Positions 1 through 8,306 are shown, numbered from the stretch's first letter. The stretch: DNA of 64,000 nt from an uncultured Collinsella sp. (GCA_947507155.1 CANNOC010000004.1:1-64000), one strand, 5' to 3'. Made by a program: numbers and translations. The notes: generated by a model from the sequence alone, not told the origin.

Positions 1-53
1 GTGGTGATCTGGGCGCCGAGCTCGGTGAGCTCCTCGACACTCTTCTCGAACAT
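1..53 (-). CDS. Probable SIS-domain sugar-phosphate isomerase, N-terminal fragment
   Basis: Only the first 17 codons are in the window; the gene runs off the left edge. The start is the ATG at 51-53, preceded by an AGAGAGG ribosome-binding site. The visible residues (MFEKSVEELTELGAQIT) resemble the beginning of AgaS-type ketose/aldose isomerases, which have a 'LGA..T' pattern near the N-terminus. It follows the PTS operon and the GntR regulator on the same strand and carries the same operator, so a role in amino-sugar phosphate catabolism is likely. The identification rests on 17 residues plus context. Confidence 0.45.
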   Translation of the reverse strand, partial: MFEKSVEELTELGAQIT

Positions 54-92
54 TTTTAATACCTCTCTCTAGAAGTAATCCTCTGACGTGCA

Positions 93-128
93 ATTATACA
101 CTTCGGTTGGTTATCTGGTAGTAACCAG
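93..128 (-). promoter_or_regulatory. Promoter and GntR operator of the SIS gene
   Basis: Reading leftwards, a perfect -10 box TATAAT lies at 93-98, about 40 bp before the ATG at 53. The palindrome CTGGTAGTAACCAG at 115-128 (CTGGT / ACCAG arms, 4-bp spacer) occupies the -35 region, where a bound regulator would block RNA polymerase. Thirteen of its 14 bases recur at 4408-4421 in front of the PTS operon, which makes it the likely site of the GntR protein encoded between them. Confidence 0.65.
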
Positions 129-167
129 TTAAATGCAAAGAATCACCATATGGAAACGATGCGAGCA

Positions 168-899
168 CTAGTTACTGCGCTGGTGGTAAACCTTGTATTT
201 AAACTGATCGGCACGAGCAACCGAGAGTGTGTACTCCACTACCTCGTTTGACTCGTTATACGTAGTCCTGACCAAATCGAGCACAGGCGAGCCCTCGACA
301 ATTCCCAAAAGGTGGGCATCGGTGGGACGGGCTATGCTCGCATAGAACTCCTCTTCGGCCACGCGAATCTTTTGCTGAAAGTCCTGCTCAATCACATCGT
401 AAAGCGGCTTACGCTCCAGCAGCGGTCGCTCTAGGGACAGAAATTGACGAACCGGTAGATAGCTGCGTTCGACCATCATGGGCATGTTGTCGGCAGAACG
501 AAGGCGCTTGAGCTTAAAAATGCGATCACCGATGCGCAATCCCATATGCTCGGCCAGATTCTTATCGGCCTCCATCTCGCAAAACTCGAGAATCGTGGTC
601 TCGGGTTCTCGACCCATCGCGCGCATCTGCTCGGTAAAGCTGTAGGACTGCATAAGATTGGTTGCTTTTGCCGAACGGTCGGTCACAAAGGTACCGCGAC
701 CGTGCTGCCGAACCACCAGTCCTAAACGCTCCAGTTCCTGCAGAGCCAGGCGTACCGTAGTGCGCGAGAGACCATAGCGCTCCGAAAGTTCGCGCTCGGA
801 AGGAATCATGTCACCGGCGCGATATTCATGGTCAATCTTTTCGGTCAGAATATCGACCAGCTGATCGTACAGCGGTTGCTTACGCGCTCCGATCGCCAT
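168..899 (-). CDS. GntR/HutC-family transcriptional regulator
   Basis: 243 residues. An N-terminal winged helix-turn-helix (about residues 8-72, with SERELSERYGLSRTTVRLAL as recognition region) is followed by a UTRA ligand-binding domain (about 85-235). This HutC/DasR type binds phosphorylated sugars or similar effectors. The ATG at 897-899 has a strong GGGAGGATAGG site. The gene lies between the PTS operon (after its terminator at 985-1018) and the SIS gene. Shared palindromic operators at 115-128 and 4408-4421 suggest that it represses both flanking units; the effector, probably the PTS-imported sugar phosphate, is inferred. Confidence 0.9.
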   Translation of the reverse strand: MAIGARKQPLYDQLVDILTEKIDHEYRAGDMIPSERELSERYGLSRTTVRLALQELERLGLVVRQHGRGTFVTDRSAKATNLMQSYSFTEQMRAMGREPETTILEFCEMEADKNLAEHMGLRIGDRIFKLKRLRSADNMPMMVERSYLPVRQFLSLERPLLERKPLYDVIEQDFQQKIRVAEEEFYASIARPTDAHLLGIVEGSPVLDLVRTTYNESNEVVEYTLSVARADQFKYKVYHQRSN

Positions 900-984
900 C
901 CTATCCTCCCTTTTGCTCGAATTCGGCTAACTACCTAGGGTGTTATGCATTATCTGTCTGCCACACCCGAATCATTAAGAAAAC

Positions 985-1018
985 AAAAGCCGCGCGCTCT
1001 TTCGAGCACGCGGCTTTT
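985..1018 (-). terminator. Rho-independent terminator of the PTS operon
   Basis: A stem of about 12 bp (AAAAGCCGCG.GCTC paired with GAGC.CGCGGCTTTT) is followed on the minus strand by TTTTGTTTTC. It sits between the IID gene and the GntR gene, so the regulator has its own promoter or depends on read-through. Confidence 0.8.
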
Positions 1019-1084
1019 AACATACACATGGCTTAAGGGGTCGGGGTGTGAGCCGCGTAGGGACACACCCCTCAAGCTAGAGCC

Positions 1085-2167
1085 TTACCAGATGCTCGGC
1101 CAGAGACCAAGCGGGCCAGCGCCCAGGATGCCAAGGACGAAGAGCAGGAGAATGCCCTTGGTCGGGGTCCAGCTGTGCTTAGCGAACATGTAGTAAAGCA
1201 GCAGCGTAAGCATAAGCGGGACGAGCTTCGGGACGATGGTGTTGAGGGTGTCGGCAACAGAGAAGTTGACCGGATCCTCGGTAACGGTGCCGTAGGTCAC
1301 GGACTCCATGCCGTTACCCAGATCGGTGACGCCGCACTCGACAGCGTTGCCGTCGGCATCGGAAGCGGTAAGGGCGTTGCCGTCCTTATCGGTCATGGCG
1401 ATGGTACCGGCCTCAGCGGTCTCGGTATCGATGCCCTCCATACCGGTGAAGTTCTCGGCCTCCTTCTCGGAGACGATCACGGTAGTAGCGGAGAGACCAC
1501 GGGTGGTGCCGTTGGGGATCTGGAGGTTGATCTGGGTGCCACCCATGGTGACGACCAGGCAACCGACGACGAAGACGCCCATGATGGAAGCGGCACGCGT
1601 GAAGGCCTGCATGTTGGCGGTCAGAGCGTCAATAGCGCTGGTGCCAAGCTTGTAGGACCAGTTCATGAGCCAGAAGCGCAGAGCGAACTGGACGACGTTG
1701 AAGATCACCAGGAAGATGATCGGTGCAGCGGCGTTGCCGTTGATGGCCATGTTAGAGGTGATGCCGGCCGTGATAGGCACAAGCGTCAGCCAGAACAGGG
1801 CGTCACCGATACCACCGAGCGGGCCCATTGCGGCGACGCGGACGGCGCGGATCGTGGGGATGTCAACCTTGTTCTGCTCGAGCGAAAGCACGATGCCCAT
1901 AACAAAGGTGACAAGGAACGGGTGGGTGTTGAAGAACTCCAGGTTGTGGCTCATGGAAGCCGCGAGGTCGTTCTTGTTGGTGTGGATCTTCTCCAGACCG
2001 GGGATGATGGAGTAGAGCCAGCCAGCGGCCTGCATGCGCTCGTAGTTGAACGATGCCTGCAGGAAGCAGGAGCGCCAAGCCATCTTGTTGAGGGTCTTCT
2101 GATCGAGCTGCGGAGCAGGAGTGAGATCCTCGTAGTGCTCCGGGATCACATACTCATTAGATGCCAT
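1085..2167 (-). CDS. PTS mannose/sorbose-family IID component with enlarged loop
   Basis: 360 residues; membrane subunit that forms the sugar channel with IIC. The N-terminal half (WRSCFLQASFNYERMQ, the GPLGGIGDALFW motif) is typical of IID, and the C-terminal helices (PKLVPLMLTLLLYYMF, GLWPSIW) close the protein. Most IID proteins are about 270-300 residues; the excess is a polar stretch of roughly 70 residues around 215-290 with repeated D.DGNA motifs, between the first hydrophobic segment and the last helices. The ATG at 2165-2167 overlaps the end of the IIC gene by 11 bp and uses its GGAGGTG as ribosome-binding site. Last gene of the operon. Confidence 0.9.
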   Translation of the reverse strand: MASNEYVIPEHYEDLTPAPQLDQKTLNKMAWRSCFLQASFNYERMQAAGWLYSIIPGLEKIHTNKNDLAASMSHNLEFFNTHPFLVTFVMGIVLSLEQNKVDIPTIRAVRVAAMGPLGGIGDALFWLTLVPITAGITSNMAINGNAAAPIIFLVIFNVVQFALRFWLMNWSYKLGTSAIDALTANMQAFTRAASIMGVFVVGCLVVTMGGTQINLQIPNGTTRGLSATTVIVSEKEAENFTGMEGIDTETAEAGTIAMTDKDGNALTASDADGNAVECGVTDLGNGMESVTYGTVTEDPVNFSVADTLNTIVPKLVPLMLTLLLYYMFAKHSWTPTKGILLLFVLGILGAGPLGLWPSIW

Positions 2168-2957
2168 CTTCGAAGTCACCTCCGTCAGAAACAGCTGCAC
2201 CCTTCAGCTCGGTCTGCTGCTGGAAGTCCCAGAAAGCGATGCCGAAGCCGATGAGAGCGAGGATGAGCAGAGCAGGGGTTGCCAGCGAATCGTTGGCAAC
2301 GGTGATGAGCGCGAGGCCAAAGCCCATGAGGAAGAAGCCCCACATATCGCGGTTCATCATAACCTTGAGCAGGACGGCGAAGCCGACGAAGCGCATCATG
2401 CCGCCTGCAGCGGAGAGACCGGTCTGCAGCCAAGTCGGGATGGCAGAAGCGATGGTCTGACCGATGGTAGCGCCAGCGATGAAGAACAGGGTGACGACGA
2501 CAGCGAAGATCAGGCCGAGCAGAGCCATGGCGAAGTAGTTCAGGCGCTCGATGCCCTTGGTGTCCGCGTTGTGAGCCATGTTATCGGCCGTGGACATAAG
2601 CGGGGACATAAGCGTGAAGACCAGGGTAACGCCAAGCTGGCCAAGCAGAGCGAACGGAATGGCGAGGCCGACTGCCGCGTTGGGCTCGAGGCCCGTGGCG
2701 ATAGCGAGAATGGCTGCCATGATGCCGCCGATGACGGCGTTAGGCGGCTGAGCGCCTCCGATCGGCATGTTGCCGATCGTCATGAGCTGATAGGTACCAC
2801 CCACGAGAAGACCGGTGTTGAGGTCGCCAAGGATAAGACCGATGACGGCGCCGGTGACGATGGGCTGATAGAGAGACTCGAGGAAGTCAAACTGGTCGAT
2901 TGCCGCGATGAACGTGACGACGAAGACCAGAGCGATCTGGATGATCGAGTATTCCAT
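2157..2957 (-). CDS. PTS mannose/sorbose-family IIC component
   Basis: 266 residues, almost entirely hydrophobic helices. It carries the family signature GLILGDLNTGLLVGGTYQLM and the NMPIGGAQPPNA segment near residues 45-85. It works with IID as the permease that takes up the sugar while IIB phosphorylates it. A very strong AAAGGAGGAGCAAG site precedes the ATG at 2955-2957. About 90 bp separate it from the IIB gene; a short hairpin (GTCAGG/CCTGAC, near 3011-3030) lies there and may be an mRNA processing or stability element. Confidence 0.93.
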   Translation of the reverse strand: MEYSIIQIALVFVVTFIAAIDQFDFLESLYQPIVTGAVIGLILGDLNTGLLVGGTYQLMTIGNMPIGGAQPPNAVIGGIMAAILAIATGLEPNAAVGLAIPFALLGQLGVTLVFTLMSPLMSTADNMAHNADTKGIERLNYFAMALLGLIFAVVVTLFFIAGATIGQTIASAIPTWLQTGLSAAGGMMRFVGFAVLLKVMMNRDMWGFFLMGFGLALITVANDSLATPALLILALIGFGIAFWDFQQQTELKGAAVSDGGDFEDGI

Positions 2958-3047
2958 CTTGCTCCTCCTTTCAAAATGTATGTACGCACTTTGGATTTCA
3001 CGTACAGAACGTCAGGGTTTCACTCCTGACAACGTGGATCACGAGGA

Positions 3048-3530
3048 TTACGAGAAGAGCTTGCTCGTGTCCTCAACAGGCGTGCTCGGAACGCGCCTGA
3101 TCTCCAACTCCACCCCCAATTCCTGCAGCTCTTTAAACGCAGCGACATCCTCGTCGTTAACTGCGACGGAGGTGGCGACTTGGCGCTTTCCTTCCGACAT
3201 GTGCATGTTGCCGATGTTTACCTTCTTTATAGGCACACCGCCCTTGACGAGCGTAAGCACGTCTTCCGGTGTTTCGGCCACGATGAAGATCTTCTGGCGC
3301 GGGCTCGCCTTGCCAATGACGTCGATGGTCTTCTGCAGAGAGAAGAAACGCGTAGCGACGCCGGCGGGAGCGGCCATCTTCATGAGGTTCTGGCGCATGG
3401 TGTTGGACGCCACGTCGTCGTTGGCGACGAGGATGAGGTTGGAGCCCAGGGTGGAGTTCCACTGGGTGGCAACCTGACCATGAACCAGTCGGTTATCGAT
3501 GCGGGTAAGAAGAATGTTGGGTTCTGCCAT
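3048..3530 (-). CDS. PTS mannose/sorbose-family IIB component
   Basis: 160 residues, cytoplasmic. The N-terminal RIDNRLVHGQV contains the phosphorylated histidine (His17), the hallmark of IIB of this family. It takes phosphate from IIA and passes it to the incoming sugar. It stands between YajC and IIC with short gaps and a fair AAAGGAAGC ribosome-binding site. Sequence alone does not fix the substrate; the YajC neighbour and the nearby AgaS-like start suggest an amino sugar or a glycosaminoglycan-derived disaccharide. Confidence 0.93.
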   Translation of the reverse strand: MAEPNILLTRIDNRLVHGQVATQWNSTLGSNLILVANDDVASNTMRQNLMKMAAPAGVATRFFSLQKTIDVIGKASPRQKIFIVAETPEDVLTLVKGGVPIKKVNIGNMHMSEGKRQVATSVAVNDEDVAAFKELQELGVELEIRRVPSTPVEDTSKLFS

Positions 3531-3566
3531 GTTGATCAGCTTCCTTTCGTTATTTGCTGACGACAG

Positions 3567-3848
3567 TTACTTGATCTCCTGAATCGCGTAACGCGAAACA
3601 TCTACGACGGCTCCGGATCGGACTTTGATCTGGACCTTCTCGCCTTCGATGCCTTTGACGGTTCCGTAGATACCGCCGGCGAAAAGAACCTCTTGACCCG
3701 GCTTGAGCTCGGTGTGCAGCTCCTTGAAGTACTTCTGCTTCTTCTTCATGTTGATTTGCGACCAGATGGTGTAAATCAAGCCCATGATGACAAGCAGGCC
3801 TAAAAGGGCGACCGAGGAGCTCAGGACGTTGGCTCCGAAATCGGCCAT
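3567..3848 (-). CDS. YajC-family membrane protein within the PTS operon
   Basis: 93 residues: an N-terminal transmembrane helix (about residues 10-30), the basic stretch NMKKKQKYF, then a small beta domain with GQEVLFAGGIYGTVKGIEGE, the conserved YajC pattern. Housekeeping YajC belongs to the SecDF complex. This copy lies inside a sugar PTS operon, its ATG overlapping the IIA stop codon (TAATG), so it is translationally coupled to IIA. YajC paralogs in PTS operons are known from streptococcal glycosaminoglycan loci; their function is unclear. It may be a PTS accessory subunit rather than a Sec component. Confidence 0.85.
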   Translation of the reverse strand: MADFGANVLSSSVALLGLLVIMGLIYTIWSQINMKKKQKYFKELHTELKPGQEVLFAGGIYGTVKGIEGEKVQIKVRSGAVVDVSRYAIQEIK

Positions 3849-4291
3849 TAGATGCCGTCCTCGTCGCCGAAGATATCCTCTTCCTCGGAGCCGGCAACGG
3901 ATGCGACCGTCTGGGCGGTGACGCCCGTCTGGCCAACGGTCACGGCCTGCTCGCCAAGCTCGGCGAGCGTGGCATTGCCGCGGAGGAACAGAAGCTCAAT
4001 AACCATGGGAAGGTTGGTGCCAGTCAGAACCTCGACGTTGTCGACATCCTGGGCAATCATCATCGACTGGTTGAACGGGGTGCCGCCAAGCAGGTCGGTA
4101 AAGACGAGCACGCCATCGCACTCCTCGCGCATGGCGGTAATAGCGGCGCGGAGATCCTCACCGTAGGAAGCAGCCTGGTCGCCCTCAAAAGGAACGACGG
4201 TAAAAGCGGGCTGGTCGCCGGCAACCATAGCGATAGCGCTAGCTAGGCCGGGTGCGAACTGTCCATGACCGGTAAGAATAAAGCCAACCAT
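3848..4291 (-). CDS. PTS mannose/fructose-family IIA component
   Basis: 147 residues, cytoplasmic. GFILTGHGQFAPGLASA near the N-terminus contains the phosphorylation site His9; DGVLVFTDLLGGTPFNQ is the second family signature. The C-terminal 20 residues are acidic. It receives phosphate from HPr and passes it to IIB. First gene of the operon, with a GGAAGGG ribosome-binding site. The 100-bp leader carries an operator for the GntR regulator at 4408-4421. Confidence 0.93.
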   Translation of the reverse strand: MVGFILTGHGQFAPGLASAIAMVAGDQPAFTVVPFEGDQAASYGEDLRAAITAMREECDGVLVFTDLLGGTPFNQSMMIAQDVDNVEVLTGTNLPMVIELLFLRGNATLAELGEQAVTVGQTGVTAQTVASVAGSEEEDIFGDEDGI

Positions 4292-4391
4292 TCAAATTTC
4301 CCTTCCGAAGGTGTGTACAATCTGAGTCCGATGATTTTCGGAAGCCAGCGGGCGCTCGCCCTTAAAGCTTCTTAGAAAGCGTTCTTTGAAG

Positions 4392-4443
4392 ACCAGTGGT
4401 TTCTAAACTGGTAGTAACCACGTGACGTGTTGTTGTCACTATA
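4392..4443 (-). promoter_or_regulatory. PTS operon promoter with GntR operator
   Basis: On the minus strand a -10-like TATAGT lies at 4438-4443. Just downstream CTGGTAGTAACCA at 4408-4420 matches the operator at 115-128 over 13 of 14 bases, and a further ACCAGTGGT half-site pair sits at 4392-4400. A regulator bound there would cover the transcription start. I found no convincing -35 box. Confidence 0.55.
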
Positions 4444-4980
4444 TCACCCCAGAAGAGGTCGCTTTCGTTGATTCATACGGTAAAACGTTTTTGCACCGCT
4501 CACGGTGATATTTCGACCGTTTACCGGTCGTTAACACTTCTACCTGCGGTTTTGAAACCGTTTCGAAATGCTTTGGCAAAAGATCGGAACTTTTCCTGTC
4601 CCTAAACAACGCAGGGCGGCTAAAAATAGCGTGTAGAAAAATTGCAGGTCATTGTGAAGATATGTGAATTGGTCTTTTTGACTTAATACCAGTTAGAACC
4701 AGTTTTGAGATTATCGGTGAACGGTAGTTTTCGACCGTTCACCGGTTACTTGCAATCGTTTGCAGTTGTTTTCCCATATGAATCGGGGAAACCCGATGAA
4801 GCACTTGTGCGATCACGGGAAGTTTTGACATTTGTCCTCATCCCCCGCGCGCCAAACTCCGGCACTCAAAATGAGCTAATAGCTCACGCTAATCGTTTTC
4901 AATCATTATTTACTCTGTATTCGTGATTATTTATCGTTTATCATTAAATATGATATAAGATACAAGTATCATCCAAGACA
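4444..4980. repeat. Intergenic region with direct and inverted repeats
   Basis: No gene is credible here. An 18-bp sequence, TTTCGACCGTTTACCGGT, occurs at 4511-4528 and again with one mismatch at 4729-4746. The second copy is half of a perfect 11-bp inverted repeat (4715-4725 with 4734-4744, CGGTGAACGGT arms). ACCAGTTAGAACCAGT at 4688-4703 repeats the GntR half-site. The region is AT-richer than its surroundings and looks like a multi-operator control region, perhaps for a second regulator besides the GntR protein. Confidence 0.5.
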
Positions 4981-4995
4981 TTGGTTGGAGGAGCT

Positions 4996-5634
4996 ATGAT
5001 CCGCTGGAACGTATCCAAATCGAATGAAGCCATCGACCGTGAACAGGCAATAGCCGATCTGAGGAAGCTCACTCGCATCTGCAAATGGGCCACAATCTGC
5101 ACCACCGTGGCGCTCGCTCTGGGACTTCTCGCAGTCATTGCGATTGACCTTCTACTCGTATTGCCTAGCCTCTCCCAAGGGTCGTGTCTCCAATCCGTAG
5201 AACTTCAAGGCGGCGAAGGGCCGTGCCTGGCTATCGTCGGTACCGATGCGCAGACCCCACTTATGCTCGTCGCACACGATGGTCACACTGCCATAGGGAG
5301 CCTCTTGATGACATGCCTCGCGCTTACCATCGCGCTAAGCGTGCGCAGGCTTTTCTTAAACATTGAAAAGGAAGGCAGGCCCTTTGACCTTGAATGTAAC
5401 CAGACACTTCGTCGAGTAGGACATTTATTCCTTATCGGCGGCGTTGCCGTGAGGCTTCTTGGTGCCGTAATCACGGGAATGATACTCTCAGGATTTGGCG
5501 GCAGCTTTACGGATGCGTTCGCCGGCCAGTTATTCGAGCCCTCCATGCTCTTTGCGGGCCTGATTATTTGCCTGATTGCCAGCATCTTCCGCTACGGGTA
5601 TATCCTGCAAAAACAAGATGACGAGTTGCTCTAG
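4996..5634 (+). CDS. DUF2975 family membrane protein
   Basis: 212 residues with four predicted transmembrane helices (about 30-55, 95-115, 140-165, 185-205) and an extracellular loop carrying two cysteines. The C-terminal IFRYGYILQKQDDELL is the typical end of DUF2975 proteins. The ATG at 4996 has a TGGAGGAGCT site. A Cro/CI-type regulator follows after 9 bp, the pairing usually seen for this family. Molecular function is unknown. Base composition is more AT-rich than neighbouring genes. Confidence 0.8.
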   Translation: MIRWNVSKSNEAIDREQAIADLRKLTRICKWATICTTVALALGLLAVIAIDLLLVLPSLSQGSCLQSVELQGGEGPCLAIVGTDAQTPLMLVAHDGHTAIGSLLMTCLALTIALSVRRLFLNIEKEGRPFDLECNQTLRRVGHLFLIGGVAVRLLGAVITGMILSGFGGSFTDAFAGQLFEPSMLFAGLIICLIASIFRYGYILQKQDDELL

Positions 5635-5643
5635 GGGGAATCC

Positions 5644-5880
5644 ATGATTATTCTGCGGCTTGACCGCATGCTCGCCGAACGCAAGATCTCATCCAAAGAG
5701 CTTGCGGGACGCGTGGGCATCTCCCAGGTCAATATGTCACGCATTAAGACGGGCAAGGTTTCTGCCATACGTTTTTCAACTCTTGACGCGATATGCCGGG
5801 CACTCGACTGCCAACCGGGCGATGTACTGGAATATATGCCTGACGATGAAGCCGATAACCTTTTTGGACTTAAAGATTGA
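5644..5880 (+). CDS. XRE-family helix-turn-helix regulator (YozG-like)
   Basis: 78 residues forming one Cro/CI helix-turn-helix: KELAGRVGISQVNMSRIKTG is the DNA-binding unit, and DAICRALDCQPGDVLEYMPD is the typical tail of this small-regulator family. It probably controls its own operon with the upstream DUF2975 gene. A terminator follows at 5914-5953. Confidence 0.88.
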   Translation: MIILRLDRMLAERKISSKELAGRVGISQVNMSRIKTGKVSAIRFSTLDAICRALDCQPGDVLEYMPDDEADNLFGLKD

Positions 5881-5913
5881 TAGGCATAATTTAGCCACCA
5901 GCGCCTAAACGCA

Positions 5914-5953
5914 AATAGCCCGCTAGAACAACATCCGTTCTAGCGGGCTTATT
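5914..5953. terminator. Bidirectional terminator between convergent genes
   Basis: A perfect 12-bp stem (GCCCGCTAGAAC at 5918-5929 with its complement at 5937-5948) is flanked by AATA and TTATT. It can serve the XRE gene on the plus strand and the SurA-like gene on the minus strand. Confidence 0.85.
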
Positions 5954-5993
5954 CAGATATTTCGGTTACGCGCTCGGCGGCTCAGACAGATCT

Positions 5994-7088
5994 TTATGCA
6001 AACAGACCATAGATGCTGATGTTGGCCTTGGCATACAGGCCGTTAGCATACTCGGTCCACTTGGAGCTGGCGCTCGAAGCCTGCGAAGAGTACTGCTGGT
6101 AGGCGGTGTAATAGGCGGTCATGGCCTGCTTGTAGGTAGCGCTATCAGCCGTAAAGGCATCGTCAGCGAAGGCCTTAGCGTAGGTGCTATCGGCGTCCTT
6201 CCAGGTGCCCTTTTCGCTATCCCACTCGTCGCCGGCAAGTTTGATGATGTAATCGGCGTAGTCCTTGCTCGCGGTCTCCTCGTTGCCGTCAGCAGGCTCG
6301 GTCGGGGCGGTCGGCATGCTTGCGGAGCTATCGCCCACCTTCTTCTTGTAGAGCTTCTGCAGCGTCGCGGACTGACGGACGATCTGCTTGGCCTGGTCCT
6401 TGGACACGCCATACTGCGTGGCCATGGTCTTGTAGTCCGAAGTGCCGATGGAATCCTCGGCGTACTTCTTCATCTCCTTAGAAGAGACGGTGATGCCCTC
6501 GTCCTCGGCAGCGTCGAGCAGGATCTTGTTGCGCACGTAGGACAGGATGACGTCGGCAGAGGGAGCGGTGTAGTTGCCATCGCCATCCTTGACGGTGTCG
6601 AGGCTGTACTGGCTCTCAATGGCCTCGCGCGCGGTGATGTCGCTCTTCTTGCCGTTGTAGCTGTAGCTTGCCACGGTCGAATCGAGCTGGTCCTCGGTGA
6701 GGGTCGCCGAGCCGACACCCTTGCCGCCAAAACCACCATTGCCAATAAAGAAGCCAATCACGGCAGCAATCACGACTGCAACCACAAAGGCGGCAATCAT
6801 CGTCTTCTTGTGCTTGGATGCGCGGTCGTCTTCGTCGGAACCCAGGATATCGTCGTCCTCGTCCTGCTCCTCGGGCATGAGGTTCTCGTCGGCGGCGTCC
6901 GCGGCGATCTTTGCCTCCAGGCGAGCGTCCTCCTCCTCGGCCGTCGTACCGGCGGCAATATGTTCGGCAGACGTACCGGCGACCAGATCGATCTTCTCCT
7001 CCTCATCACCATCGGGGCCTTCGCCGCGCTCGATGATCTGGATGCCGTCGATCTCGTCCTTCTCGTCCTTCTTTTGAATCAGACCCAT
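5994..7088 (-). CDS. Single-pass membrane protein with SurA-N/PrsA-like extracellular region
   Basis: 364 residues. A long acidic cytoplasmic N-terminus (about 1-95) precedes a transmembrane helix (about 96-117) and a glycine-rich linker. The external part (residues 140-250) has the pattern of SurA N-terminal or trigger-factor-like chaperone domains (SADVILSYVRNKILLDAAED, then repeated K..A....G). No peptidyl-prolyl isomerase domain follows; the C-terminus is Ser/Ala/Tyr-rich. A role in folding secreted proteins is inferred from the domain only. AAGGAGTAACTGAT precedes the ATG. Confidence 0.6.
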   Translation of the reverse strand: MGLIQKKDEKDEIDGIQIIERGEGPDGDEEEKIDLVAGTSAEHIAAGTTAEEEDARLEAKIAADAADENLMPEEQDEDDDILGSDEDDRASKHKKTMIAAFVVAVVIAAVIGFFIGNGGFGGKGVGSATLTEDQLDSTVASYSYNGKKSDITAREAIESQYSLDTVKDGDGNYTAPSADVILSYVRNKILLDAAEDEGITVSSKEMKKYAEDSIGTSDYKTMATQYGVSKDQAKQIVRQSATLQKLYKKKVGDSSASMPTAPTEPADGNEETASKDYADYIIKLAGDEWDSEKGTWKDADSTYAKAFADDAFTADSATYKQAMTAYYTAYQQYSSQASSASSKWTEYANGLYAKANISIYGLFA

Positions 7089-7126
7089 ATCAGTTACTCC
7101 TTGTTAGGAAACATAGTCCGCAATAG

Positions 7127-7155
7127 AATACGCCCGACAAAGCGCCGGGCGTATT
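7127..7155 (-). terminator. Hairpin terminator after the isocitrate dehydrogenase-like gene
   Basis: A perfect 10-bp stem, AATACGCCCG with CGGGCGTATT, encloses a 9-base loop. The following T-run on the minus strand is weak (CTATT). Confidence 0.65.
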
Positions 7156-7214
7156 GATTCTCAGGTTATACGCAAACACTTAAGTACTATTTAGGCGTTT
7201 GCAGTCTGCATGCC

Positions 7215-8300
7215 TTAGGCCAGGTGCGCGATAACGGCATCGGCAAAGGCCTGCGTGCCCACAGCGCCCTCAACGGAGCCGGTCTGGGCACGACGAACGT
7301 CGCCGGTAACCTGCTCACCCTCGTCGAGCGTGGCAGAAACGGCGGCGCGAATGCGATTGGCCGCGTCGTTCTCGCCCAGGTGATCGAGCATCATAGCCGC
7401 GGACAGAATCTCGGCCGTGGGGTTAGCGATATCCTGGCCAGCGATATCGGGCGCGGAGCCGTGCGTCGCCTCGAAGATGGCGCAGTCGGCACCGATGTTG
7501 GAACCCGGAGCCATACCCAGTCCACCTACCAGACCGGCGCACAGGTCGCTCACAATGTCACCGTACAGGTTGGGCAGCACCAGGACATCGAAGTCGTTGG
7601 GGTTCTGGACCAGGCCCATGCAGGTGGCGTCGACAATTTTGTCGTTGAACTCGATATCGGGATAGTTGGCGGCCACCTCGCGCGCAACGCGCAGGAACAG
7701 GCCATCGGTCGCCTTCATGATGTTGGCCTTATGCACGGCCGTCACCTTTTTGCGGCCGCAGCGGCGGGCGTACTCAAAAGCGTACTCCACAATGCGGCGG
7801 CTCTTGGCGATGGAAATCGGCTTGATTGAGATGGCGGAATCCGCGGCGAAGGTCTTCTGGCCCGAGCGCTCGACGAGCTGCGAGAGCTCCTCGACCTCGG
7901 CAGCGCCCTCATCGAACTCGATGCCGGCATAGAGGTCCTCGGTGTTCTCGCGCACGATAACCAGGTCGACGTCGCGGAAGCGCGAGCCGTCGCCCGGCTG
8001 CGACAGGCAGGGGCGCACGCAGGCGTACAGGTCAAAATGCTTGCGCAGGGCGACGTTAACGCTGCGGAAACCCGTGCCGACCGGCGTGGTGATGGGGCCC
8101 TTGATAGCAACCTTGGTCTCGGCGACCGCATCGAGCACATGTTGGGGCAGCGGCGTGCCAAACTCGTCCATGACGCCGGCACCGGCCTCCTGGACGTTCC
8201 AGTTGATCTGGACACCAGTGGCCTCGACCACGCGGCGCATAGCCTGCGTAATCTCGGGACCGATACCGTCACCAGGAATCAGGACTACATCGTGCGCCAT
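7215..8300 (-). CDS. Isocitrate/isopropylmalate dehydrogenase family, probably NAD-dependent isocitrate dehydrogenase
   Basis: 361 residues. It begins [20 protein letters not shown] and has the substrate loop [23 protein letters not shown], the [13 protein letters not shown] motif and the metal-binding [19 protein letters not shown] segment. Substrate-loop spacing is closer to the short NAD-type isocitrate dehydrogenases than to LeuB, and no leu genes are nearby. It would oxidise isocitrate to 2-oxoglutarate. Homoisocitrate or isopropylmalate cannot be ruled out. Last gene of a four-gene operon, 6 bp after the HEAT-repeat gene. Confidence 0.82.
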   Translation of the reverse strand: MAHDVVLIPGDGIGPEITQAMRRVVEATGVQINWNVQEAGAGVMDEFGTPLPQHVLDAVAETKVAIKGPITTPVGTGFRSVNVALRKHFDLYACVRPCLSQPGDGSRFRDVDLVIVRENTEDLYAGIEFDEGAAEVEELSQLVERSGQKTFAADSAISIKPISIAKSRRIVEYAFEYARRCGRKKVTAVHKANIMKATDGLFLRVAREVAANYPDIEFNDKIVDATCMGLVQNPNDFDVLVLPNLYGDIVSDLCAGLVGGLGMAPGSNIGADCAIFEATHGSAPDIAGQDIANPTAEILSAAMMLDHLGENDAANRIRAAVSATLDEGEQVTGDVRRAQTGSVEGAVGTQAFADAVIAHLA

Positions 8301-8306
8301 AATCTG

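Noticed and set aside
4553-4566. Catabolite-responsive (cre) element, TGAAACCGTTTCGA
   Set aside because: Two mismatches to the consensus at the right arm and no evidence for CcpA in this lineage from the window.
4705-4926. Small 73-codon frame
   Set aside because: No ribosome-binding site, and it consists of the inverted-repeat control region.
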